DNA of 64,000 nucleotides. It comes from Hymenobacter psoromatis. Its GTDB lineage: Bacteria > Bacteroidota > Bacteroidia > Cytophagales > Hymenobacteraceae. The stretch is from contig NZ_JAIFAG010000001.1 of the NCBI RefSeq assembly GCF_020012125.1, positions 1,612,001 to 1,676,000 on the forward strand. Direction: 5' to 3'. Shown here piece after piece: positions 1 to 9,198 of the stretch. The notes under the pieces were generated by a model. It saw only the letters and a program-made list of their open reading frames with translations. It was not told where the DNA came from and made no database searches. A program made the position numbers and the translations under genes. Within the stretch, counting starts at the first letter, position 1, and every line of letters starts with the position of its first letter.

Positions 1-755
1 TAGCCAACTACGTAGGGGGTAATGTGGCCCTGTTGCCGCTGCGCGCCGATGGCGCGCTGGCCCCGCCCGCCGCCACCGACCAGCACCAGCCGCCGCTGGG
101 CCCGCATAAAAACCAGGACCACGCCCACGCCCACTGCTTCATTCCGGACCCGGCCAACCGCTACGCCTTCGCCGTGGACCTGGGCACCGATAAGGTGTAT
201 GGCTACCAGCTAGATGCGGCCGCCGGGCAGCTGCGGCTGCTCCCTACCCCCGCCTTCGTGGCCAAGCCGGGCGCGGGGCCGCGCCACCTCACCTTTCACC
301 CCGATGGCCGCCGGGCTTACCTCGAAAACGAGCTGAACTCGACCGTGACGGCCCTGACTTACGACGCGGACCACGGCACATTTAGCGAAATCCAGACGGT
401 TTCGACGTTGCCCGCGGGCTTCACGGGCGAAAACTCGGGGGCCGACGTGCACGTGTCGCCCGACGGGCGCTTCCTCTACACCTCCAACCGGGGCGATAAC
501 AGCCTGGCGGTGTTCAGCATTGCACCGGCCGATGGCCGCCTCGCGCTGGTGCAGCACGTGAGCACGCAGGGCAAAACGCCCCGCAACTTCGCCCTTGACC
601 CCAGCGGCCGGCTGCTGCTGGTGGCCAACCAGAATTCGGATAATATTTTTACCTATCGGGTTGATAAGCAATCGGGTAAGCTCACGCCCACCGAGCAGTC
701 AGTGAGCCTGCCCTCGCCGATGTTTGTGGAGGTGGTGGCCGATTTTACGAAGTAG
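1..755 (+). CDS. Lactonase family beta-propeller protein, 3' part
   Basis: The reading frame is open from the first bases of the window (A-N-Y-V-G-G-N-V before the first possible start), so the gene begins upstream and only the C-terminal ~250 residues are seen. Repeated blades such as GPRHLTFHPDGR, DVHVSPDGRFLYTSNRG and PRNFALDPSGRLLLVANQ are typical of the 7-bladed lactonase fold (6-phosphogluconolactonase / muconate cycloisomerase-like, Pfam Lactonase). Family members hydrolyse sugar lactones or are uncharacterised, so the substrate cannot be named. It ends at TAG, 28 bases before the next gene. Family call is sound; exact function is not. Confidence 0.85.
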   Translation, partial: ANYVGGNVALLPLRADGALAPPAATDQHQPPLGPHKNQDHAHAHCFIPDPANRYAFAVDLGTDKVYGYQLDAAAGQLRLLPTPAFVAKPGAGPRHLTFHPDGRRAYLENELNSTVTALTYDADHGTFSEIQTVSTLPAGFTGENSGADVHVSPDGRFLYTSNRGDNSLAVFSIAPADGRLALVQHVSTQGKTPRNFALDPSGRLLLVANQNSDNIFTYRVDKQSGKLTPTEQSVSLPSPMFVEVVADFTK

Positions 756-783
756 TTGCTTGCTGGCTTCTACGCCCTACACC

Positions 784-2529
784 ATGTCAAAACTTGTTTC
801 TTGTCTATTAGTCTTCGGGCTAGGTTGGGCTACCCTGCCCGCGTGTGCCCAGGTGGAGGCCACCGCGCCGGTCGCGCCCGACCCGGCCGTGGCGGTAGCC
901 CTGGCGGCGGCCCTGCCGCAACTCACCACCCTCACCCCGCGGCAGGTGGACAACGTGGCGGCGCTGGGGCAGGTCTGGGGCTTGCTCAAGTACTTTCACC
1001 CGGCCGTGGCCGCCGGGCAACGTGATTGGGATGCTGAGTTTCTGCGTCAGCTGCCGGCAGTGCTGGCCTGCCAGTCGGGGGAGCAGCGCAGCCGCCTGCT
1101 CAGCGCTTGGATTACTGGCTTGGGCGCGGTGCCGGCTTGCCCGGCCTGCGCCGCGCCGCCGACCAAGCCGGTGCGCCTGCGCACTGACCTGCGCTGGGCT
1201 CAGGATAAGCGGCGCTTTAGCGCGCCGCTGCGGCAGCAGCTAGCCTTTATTGCGGCCAACCGCTACCAGGGTGCGCCCTATTATGTGGGCCAGTTGGGTT
1301 CTACCACGCTCTTTCCGCACGAGGAAGCCTATGCCGAGCCGGCCCTGCCCACGCAGGGGCTGCGCCTGCTGGGCCTGTGCCGCTACTGGAACATGTACCA
1401 GTACTATTATCCCTACCCCTACGTGCTGGATGAAAGGTGGTCCGCTGTGCTGCCCGCGTTGCTGCCCCGGTTTGCCGAAGCTGGTACGCCGCTGGCCTAC
1501 CGGCACGCGGCCCTGGCGCTGTTTGCCCACGTGCACGACGGCCACGCCCGCTTCTACCCACCCGACCCGCTGCTCGAAGCCGAGCGGGGCGCGTATCAGG
1601 TGGCCGCCGAGGTGCAGTTTATCGACGACCAGGCGGTAGTGACCAGCGTGCGCCACGATGAGCTGGTGCCTACCCCCCCATTGGAGCCGGGCGACGTGCT
1701 GACCCACTTCGCGGGCGTGGCGGTGGCCGACCTGGTGCGGCAGCGCCTGCCCGAAACGGGCGCTTCCAACCGGCCCGCCCAACTCAACACCATTGCCGTA
1801 AACCTGCTCTACTGCGCCACGCCGCAGGTGGCGGTGCAGGTAGTGCGGGCGGGCCAGCCCCTGCGCCTGACGGTGCCCGCCGTGGCAGTGGGAACGGTGC
1901 CCGCCGCCCAGCCCGCCGCGGCCGATAGCATGTACCGGTTTCTGACCCCCGAAGTCGGCTACATCGACATGGCTCGCATCAAGGCCGCCAAGGTGCCCGC
2001 CATCATGCGGGCGTTTTCCCACGCGAAGGGAATTGTGGTAGACCAGCGCAATTATCCGAGTGATTTTGTAACAACCTATCTGCCAGGCTTTTTACTTGCT
2101 CAGCCAGTAACCTTCGCCAAGTTCACGCAACGTGACCCTACTTGTCCGGGACGATTTCTATGGCAGGCCCCCGATACTATCAAACCCCAGGGCCTGACGC
2201 CCTACACCGGCCGGGTGGTGGTGCTGGTGAATGAAAAGAGTCGAAGCTTGGCCGAGTTCACGGCAATGGCCTTTCAGGCTACCCCGCACGGCACGCTGCT
2301 CGGTAGCCAAACGGCGGCCGCGGATGGCAATACGACAAAAATAACGCTGCCCGGCGGCCTGAAAACGCTGATGACTGGCATTGGGGCGTACTACCCCAAC
2401 GGTCGCGAAACTCAGCGGGTCGGCCTCGCAATTGACGTGCCCGTGCGCCCTACGATAGCGGGCCTGCGCGCCGGGCGCGATGAGCTGCTGGACCGGGCCA
2501 TCGAACTCATTACCAAGCCCCACGGCTAG
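784..2529 (+). CDS. S41 family peptidase (tail-specific protease-like), secreted
   Basis: 581 residues if started at ATG 784, which gives a clear signal peptide (MSKLVSCLLVFGLGWATLPACAQ); the frame is open to 724 but that extension lacks a secretion signal. Residues after the signal contain VWGLLKYFHPAVA, a segment common at the N-terminus of Bacteroidetes S41 peptidases. A PDZ-like stretch around residues 270-370 (PGDVLTHFAGVAV) precedes the protease core. VNEKSRSLAEF places the probable nucleophile at Ser488, followed by a strand-turn region with LPGG and YYPNGRETQ. Expected to act outside the inner membrane on misfolded or tagged proteins. Substrates are unknown. Confidence 0.85.
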   Translation: MSKLVSCLLVFGLGWATLPACAQVEATAPVAPDPAVAVALAAALPQLTTLTPRQVDNVAALGQVWGLLKYFHPAVAAGQRDWDAEFLRQLPAVLACQSGEQRSRLLSAWITGLGAVPACPACAAPPTKPVRLRTDLRWAQDKRRFSAPLRQQLAFIAANRYQGAPYYVGQLGSTTLFPHEEAYAEPALPTQGLRLLGLCRYWNMYQYYYPYPYVLDERWSAVLPALLPRFAEAGTPLAYRHAALALFAHVHDGHARFYPPDPLLEAERGAYQVAAEVQFIDDQAVVTSVRHDELVPTPPLEPGDVLTHFAGVAVADLVRQRLPETGASNRPAQLNTIAVNLLYCATPQVAVQVVRAGQPLRLTVPAVAVGTVPAAQPAAADSMYRFLTPEVGYIDMARIKAAKVPAIMRAFSHAKGIVVDQRNYPSDFVTTYLPGFLLAQPVTFAKFTQRDPTCPGRFLWQAPDTIKPQGLTPYTGRVVVLVNEKSRSLAEFTAMAFQATPHGTLLGSQTAAADGNTTKITLPGGLKTLMTGIGAYYPNGRETQRVGLAIDVPVRPTIAGLRAGRDELLDRAIELITKPHG

Positions 2530-2533
2530 CTAT

Positions 2534-2621
2534 GTAGGGTGCGGGGCTTACCCCCGCCCGGCGTTGAACGATTCGTAGCTGTTTCGTGCAACGGTGGGCG
2601 GGGGCAAGCCCCGCACCCTAC
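2534..2621. repeat. Inverted repeat, GGGGCTTGCCCCCGCCC family
   Basis: Two 26-base arms (2534-2559 and 2596-2621) are complementary except for one base and enclose a 36-base spacer. It lies between the convergent S41 peptidase and ligA genes, so it could end transcription on both strands. The same core recurs at 56046-56164 and as a half copy near 16294. Confidence 0.85.
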
Positions 2622-2646
2622 TTCTCAATGAGTTAACGGCCGGTGC

Positions 2647-4671
<2,025 letters not shown>

Positions 4672-4697
4672 CTAGTTCCCGGTTTCTAGTTAGAAAA

Positions 4698-4793
4698 AGT
4701 TGTCATGGCGAGCAACGCGAAGCAATCGCACCCGAACGACCGGCGTGGGTATCGTTCGGGTGCGATTGCTTCGCGTTGCTCGCCATGACAACT
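4698..4793. repeat. Perfect 42-bp inverted repeat, GTCATTGCGAGC family
   Basis: Arms 4698-4739 and 4752-4793 are perfectly complementary over 42 bases with a 12-base loop. The arms contain the core CGAGCAACGCGAAGCAATCG. It lies between the small membrane protein gene and ligA (both on the minus strand) and could act as a terminator or processing hairpin, though no T-run follows. A related element stands on the other side of the small gene. Confidence 0.9.
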
Positions 4794-4813
4794 AGCTTAT
4801 AGCGAGCAAAAGA

Positions 4814-5014
4814 CTACTTGCTACCCCCCTGCTGGGCGGCACGCTCGCCCTGCGCTTCGGTGCGGGCGGGCGGGGCGTTGTTGTCGGCTCCCGGCTGGCC
4901 CTGAGCTTCCTTCAGCTCGGTCGGAATTATTGGCTCGGCCGGCGACTGCGGCTTGAAGCGGGCAATCAGCAGAAAAGCAAGGGTAGCGACGGCAAACCAG
5001 GCGAAGAACTTCAT
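4814..5014 (-). CDS. Small single-pass membrane protein, hypothetical
   Basis: 66 residues. The N-terminal 20 residues (FAWFAVATLAFLLIARF) form one membrane segment or an uncleaved signal; the rest is hydrophilic and rich in Pro, Gln, Ala and Glu, with no recognisable domain. The frame is supported by a good promoter just upstream on the minus strand (TATTTTTG at 5043-5050 with TTG 18 bp before it). It sits between two inverted repeats of the same family (4698-4793 and 5107-5238). Function unknown. Confidence 0.6.
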   Translation of the reverse strand: MKFFAWFAVATLAFLLIARFKPQSPAEPIIPTELKEAQGQPGADNNAPPARTEAQGERAAQQGGSK

Positions 5015-5042
5015 GAGCTAAACGAAAAAACGGAGAACGGCA

Positions 5043-5071
5043 CAAAAATACACCTGCCAGCCCAACAGCAA
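5043..5071 (-). promoter_or_regulatory. Predicted Bacteroidetes promoter for the 66-residue gene
   Basis: Read on the minus strand, TTG (5071-5069), 18 bp, then TATTTTTG (5050-5043), an exact match to the Bacteroidetes -7 consensus TAnnTTTG. It lies about 30 bases before ATG 5014. Confidence 0.6.
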
Positions 5072-5106
5072 CCCTGGCCGGGTGGTTGCCGTTGGCGTTT
5101 CTAATT

Positions 5107-5238
5107 GAAAACGTTCGTCATTGCGAGCGCAGCGCGTCAATCGCCCCAGAACGACACCCGCGCCGGTCGTTCTGCTAGCTAGTTTGTCTATCGCTCTGGG
5201 GCGATTGCCGCGCTGCGCTCGCAAGGACAAACGTTTTC
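5107..5238. repeat. Inverted repeat, GTCATTGCGAGC family
   Basis: Arms 5107-5150 and 5195-5238 pair over 44 bases with three mismatches and a 44-base spacer. Core GTCATTGCGAGCGCAGCGCG. It lies between divergent genes (4814-5014 on minus, 5265 on plus). Mismatches between the arms show it is older, or less constrained, than the perfect copy at 4698. Confidence 0.88.
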
Positions 5239-5264
5239 AAGCAATAATCTAAAACCAGAAAACC

Positions 5265-5856
5265 ATGCCCGACCAATCCGCTACTTCCTGGGCCGACACG
5301 GCCGCTTCGCTGCTTACTAAGCTTTCGGGCGGTGTCGAGCTGAATCTGGCCTTCGACCAGGTAGAATTACAAGTGCCTAACCAGACCAATCCCGCTGGCC
5401 TACCCGCCACCTGGAAGCTCAACGGCTCGCTCCGCATCCGCACCAAGGGTGAGGCCCCGGCGGCCGGCGCGCCCATCGTATCACCCCTGCCCGACCCCCA
5501 CGCCCCGCGTGCCTAGCGGCCTGGAGGTAGAGGCCCGGCTGACGCTTACCTGGCCGGGCGGGCACGAAATTCAGCTGGCGGCGGCGGGCTCCTACCTTAT
5601 TCTTAACGTGCCCAGCCAGCAGGTGCTCGACCTGATTACGAGCGGCCCGCCCCAGCCGCCCGGCACCCCGAAGACCCCCAAAAAGCCCGGCCCCGACCCC
5701 TTGCAGCAGCTGCACCAGCTGGCCCGCCGCCTGGGCCTGGTGCTCGACCTGCGGGTGGCGGGCAAAACCTACGTCACCTTCGGCCTGGCTGACCGCGACA
5801 GCCCCAAGATTACGCTGCACGCGGTGCTGGGTAAAATCGGTTCGTTTTTTAAGTGA
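5265..5856 (+). pseudogene. Hypothetical protein in two overlapping frames (frameshift or coupled pair)
   Basis: The first frame (5265-5516) gives 83 residues beginning MPDQSATSWADTAASLLTKL. The second, shifted by +1, runs on to 5856 and gives a beta-rich segment, a Pro/Lys linker (PKTPKKPGPDP) and a helical end. Removing one C from the C-run near 5495 would join them into one protein of 196 residues. Alternatively, GTG 5509 starts a second protein of 115 residues overlapping the first stop by 8 bases, a normal geometry for translational coupling. I do not recognise either part. The lack of an independent ATG for the second half and the continuous composition favour one gene with an indel, real or from sequencing. 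Confidence 0.5.
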
Positions 5857-5933
5857 GCCGGCATAGGTTGGCCGAACAAAAAATGCTACTTTCAGCTTAC
5901 CATAAGGAGTTCTTTTTGCCGTAACTTCTGCCC

Positions 5934-6590
5934 GTGCTAGCTCCTCGCGACGACCGTAATACTCCCTCTGGCACCGGCCGCCGCGCGGCCGGTGGCTCGG
6001 CTTTTAGCCGCATCGAGCGGGTGCCGCCGCTGCTGATGATGCTGTACGTGGCGCTCGTGGGCATCACGATGCTGTTTGTGACGCTGGTGGCCATGTATGT
6101 GTCCTCGCGGGCGCAAAGCAGCCTGCCGAGTGGCGTTCACCCGTTTCCGCGCTATTTTTCGCTGAGCACGGTGGTGCTGCTGGTATCGTCGTACACGCTG
6201 GCGCAGGCTCCCCGCCTGTACCGGGCCGACGACCTCCCCGGCCTGGCGCGCTGCCTGGGGGCTACCCTGGTGCTGGGCTGCGTGTTCAGCGGCTTGCAGG
6301 TGCAGGGCTGGCGCGAGCTGGTGCACCAGGGCGTGCTATTCACGGGCGAGCGCGGCGGCACATTCGTGTACGTGATTTCGGGGCTGCACGTGGCGCACGT
6401 AGCGGCCGGCCTCATTTTTCTGCTGGTTCAGCTGACCCGCACCCTGCACGCCAGCCGCGATTCCGTGCGCGCGCTCGTTTTTATCCGCAACCCCTACCAC
6501 CTGCGCCAGCTACGTGCCTTAACCACCTACTGGCACTTTATTGACGTGCTGTGGGTAGCGCTGTTCGCAGTTTTCCTATTTTTGTATTGA
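5934..6590 (+). CDS. Cytochrome c oxidase subunit III-like membrane protein
   Basis: 218 residues from a GTG start. Five hydrophobic segments fit the five-helix form of heme-copper oxidase subunit III. The last part carries family hallmarks: FVYVISGLHVAHVAAGLIFL (helix with His pair) and YWHFIDVLWVALFAVFLFLY at the C-terminus. Subunit III stabilises the catalytic subunit I of the terminal oxidase in the inner membrane. No subunit I or II gene is adjacent, so this is a stand-alone copy. The N-terminal 30 residues are polar and the start is less certain than the family. Confidence 0.85.
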   Translation: MLAPRDDRNTPSGTGRRAAGGSAFSRIERVPPLLMMLYVALVGITMLFVTLVAMYVSSRAQSSLPSGVHPFPRYFSLSTVVLLVSSYTLAQAPRLYRADDLPGLARCLGATLVLGCVFSGLQVQGWRELVHQGVLFTGERGGTFVYVISGLHVAHVAAGLIFLLVQLTRTLHASRDSVRALVFIRNPYHLRQLRALTTYWHFIDVLWVALFAVFLFLY

Positions 6591-6639
6591 TGTCCAAACC
6601 ACGAATTTATCAGATTTCGTGGGCGAACCACGATTGACA

Positions 6640-6682
6640 GGACGTAAAAAAGGCCGCTCATCAAGCGGCCTTTTTTACGTCC
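6640..6682. terminator. Bidirectional terminator between cox3-like gene and T9SS protein
   Basis: A perfect 19-bp stem (6640-6658 with 6664-6682) has a 5-base loop and A/T runs inside the stem, so each strand ends the stem in a T-run. It lies between convergent genes. Confidence 0.85.
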
Positions 6683-6728
6683 ACAAAATCCGACTAGTCC
6701 GACCAATCCGATAAATCCGCGGTCTGGA

Positions 6729-9038
6729 CTACTGCATCACCTCTACCCACCCTTTATAGCGCCGGCCGGTGGTGTAAGTAAGCAAATAATAGTAGGTGCC
6801 AGCCGAGTTTTCGCCGGCCCAGGCAAAGTTGCGGTCCCCCGACTCGTACACCAGCCGGCCCCAGCGTGAGAAGATTTTGATGCCCGTAAAGCGCGTATCA
6901 CAAAAATCTGGGGGTAGGCTACCAATGGTGAACACGCGGTTGGCCTGGTTGGAGCCGGTGGGCAGGATAATATTGGGCGGCGTGAAGGCCGCCGTATCGG
7001 GGTTTACCACCTCAAAGCGCACGGTACGCGCCTGGGGCTGGGGCCGGCAGGTAGCCTCTTGCAGCTGAAACGTGACAGTGAGCACCTGGGGCTGGCCGTC
7101 GCGCACGCCTACCCCATCGCAGGCGGGCAGCCAGCTAAAGGTGGCATTGGCGCGGCCCGCCGGACTAGCGGTCGGCACAAACCGCATGCCGGCCGCCGCC
7201 AGGTCGAAGCCCTGGCTGCTGGCGCTTAGCGTCAGCACGTCGCTATCGGCGTCGGTGCCGGCCAGGGTAGCCACGTAGGGCTGCCCCAGCGGCACCCGGA
7301 TGAGCGGCGGTTCGGCCCCGGCCCCGGCGGGGGGTAGGGTAGAGGTGAGCACCGGCGGCACGTTAGTATAATCCACGATAACCGGCACGCTCAGCGGGGC
7401 CGATGCCTGCTTATCGCCGCAGGGCGTGGTAGACGTGGCCGTGAACACCAGCATCCGCACTTGCCCCGGCGGGTCAGTAATGGCCCGGCAATCGACGGGC
7501 CACGTGAAGCGGGCCGGGCGCATAGTACCCACCTGGGCCTGCGGGGTGAGGGTAGCGCCCAGCACGTCGGGCGCGAAGCCGGGGCTGCCCGCCAGCGTAA
7601 ACACGATGGGGTCGGCCTCGGCATCGGTGCCAGTCAGGTCGAAGGCCAGCGTCTGGCCCGGCCGCACGTGCAGGGGTAGGGTAGGGCCGGCCGTGCTGGT
7701 GAGGGTCGGGGGCGCGTTGGGCGGCGGCATTCCGATAAAGGCCACGTGCACCGTGTCGTGCTTGGGCAAGGAGCAGCCATTATCCGCCACTATCACGTCG
7801 AGGTGGGCCACCTTGCCCAGGGTGTTGGTGCAGTCGGCGAAGCAGAGCGAGGCCACCAGCGTATCGGGCGCGCCGGCCAGGTGCACCGTGCCGGAAGTGG
7901 CCGTGGTGAAGGTGGGTAGGGCTCCCGCGTAGTCCACCGGCCGCAGACTGAGCGTGAGCCGCGAGTTGGGGTCGGGGTCGGTGAAGCGCAGGCGCACGCA
8001 GTGCGGGCCGCTGGGCACAATGCGCAGCGTATCGCGCCCGGCATGGTACACGACCCGGCCGCTGGGGGTGGGGAGCAAGGCCAGGCTGGGCGGGTTGTTT
8101 TTGGGGCACGCCAGCACTTGCACCTGAAAGTCGCGCCGCGTCTCGCCAATCTTCATCCCTTGCCGAAATTCCTGGCAGCGCACCCCAAATACGAACAGCC
8201 CCTGCATGGCGGGCCGCACCTGAAGCCGCCCCGTGCGCACCCCAATGCTCAGGGCCGGCGTGCCCGGAATCTGGTTGGTCTGGCTGCGGCCGGGGGCCCA
8301 GGTAATTTCGGCGTAAGGCGCGCCGGCCGCCACGGGGCTGGGCACAATGGGCGTGGCGTGGCCGTTGAGCGGCGTCACCAGGTCGTAGACCAGCGAGTCG
8401 CCGTCGGGGTCCTGGCCGCCAAAGTCGTAGGTAAACAGCTCGCCCAGGCAGGCGTAGTCGGCCAGCGCCGGAAACAGGCGCGGCGTCGAGTCCCGAAACG
8501 CCTGCCCGTTGCGCACCACGGCCGGAAACTCCAGGTAGAACGTCTGGGCCGCGTTCTGCGGAGCCACGATATTGCTGATGGTGACGTTGCGGCAGCAGCG
8601 CTCCACGGCCACGTAGTAGCCCTGGCTCGCGCCGTAGGTGCCCGGCGGCAGCTCAATCGTGTTCCGGTACACGAGCGCCTTAGTGCTGAGCGAGCCCACC
8701 GCGCAGGCCGGGTTGGTGTAGTTCACAAACGTGTCGCTGATGAGGGGGAGCAGCACCGAGCCCAGCTTGCGGTTGGTATCTTTTTCGAAAATGCCGGCCG
8801 TCAGGCTTCCGTCCAGCGCGCTGGGGTTGCCGTTTACCGCGTCAAAGTAAAGATTGAGCGTGAGCTGATAGGTGTTGCCGCTCAGGTACTGCAAATCCAT
8901 CTCGCCGCCTACGATGTGCGTAGCGCGCGCCACCGGCGCGCTCAGCAGTACTAGCAGCAGGAGCACCAGCCCCCGCCTGGCTCGCCGCGGCCCGCCGCCC
9001 AGCCAGCTTAACAACCGAAAGTAGTAAGTTTTCATCAT
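6729..9038 (-). CDS. Large secreted protein with type B T9SS sorting domain (gliding motility-associated C-terminal domain)
   Basis: 769 residues from ATG 9038; a TTG three codons earlier is a weaker start. The signal region (RRGLVLLLLVLLSAPVARA) is followed by THIVGGEMDLQYLSGNTYQL, a conserved opening in Bacteroidetes surface proteins. The middle has several Ig/cadherin-like beta repeats with similar phrases (FDLTGTDAEADPIVFTLAGS, ATLAGTDADSDVLTLSAS). The C-terminus (FTGIKIFSRWGRLVYES...YYYLLTY...GWVEVMQ) is the CHU_C / TIGR04131 type B sorting signal, so it should be exported across the outer membrane by the type IX system. Role is probably adhesion or surface structure; no catalytic motif is visible. 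Confidence 0.88.
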   Translation of the reverse strand: MMKTYYFRLLSWLGGGPRRARRGLVLLLLVLLSAPVARATHIVGGEMDLQYLSGNTYQLTLNLYFDAVNGNPSALDGSLTAGIFEKDTNRKLGSVLLPLISDTFVNYTNPACAVGSLSTKALVYRNTIELPPGTYGASQGYYVAVERCCRNVTISNIVAPQNAAQTFYLEFPAVVRNGQAFRDSTPRLFPALADYACLGELFTYDFGGQDPDGDSLVYDLVTPLNGHATPIVPSPVAAGAPYAEITWAPGRSQTNQIPGTPALSIGVRTGRLQVRPAMQGLFVFGVRCQEFRQGMKIGETRRDFQVQVLACPKNNPPSLALLPTPSGRVVYHAGRDTLRIVPSGPHCVRLRFTDPDPNSRLTLSLRPVDYAGALPTFTTATSGTVHLAGAPDTLVASLCFADCTNTLGKVAHLDVIVADNGCSLPKHDTVHVAFIGMPPPNAPPTLTSTAGPTLPLHVRPGQTLAFDLTGTDAEADPIVFTLAGSPGFAPDVLGATLTPQAQVGTMRPARFTWPVDCRAITDPPGQVRMLVFTATSTTPCGDKQASAPLSVPVIVDYTNVPPVLTSTLPPAGAGAEPPLIRVPLGQPYVATLAGTDADSDVLTLSASSQGFDLAAAGMRFVPTASPAGRANATFSWLPACDGVGVRDGQPQVLTVTFQLQEATCRPQPQARTVRFEVVNPDTAAFTPPNIILPTGSNQANRVFTIGSLPPDFCDTRFTGIKIFSRWGRLVYESGDRNFAWAGENSAGTYYYLLTYTTGRRYKGWVEVMQ

Positions 9039-9198
9039 AAAAAACAATCAAAAAACCCTACTTGTGGGGCCCGCGAGTGAAGATACTATCCGCGCGGCTT
9101 GTAGCCGCCAGGGCCGGGCAGTGGGTATTCTGCCCCAGCTACTTACCTTCGGGTAGCCAGGTAGGCCAACGTGGGCCGGGCCGGCGCTAGTATCGGCA

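Noticed and set aside
8001..8954. 317-codon plus-strand frame opposite the type B T9SS gene
   Set aside because: Antisense shadow of a long, well-supported gene in GC-rich DNA; its His/Arg/Gly/Val-rich translation has no domain.
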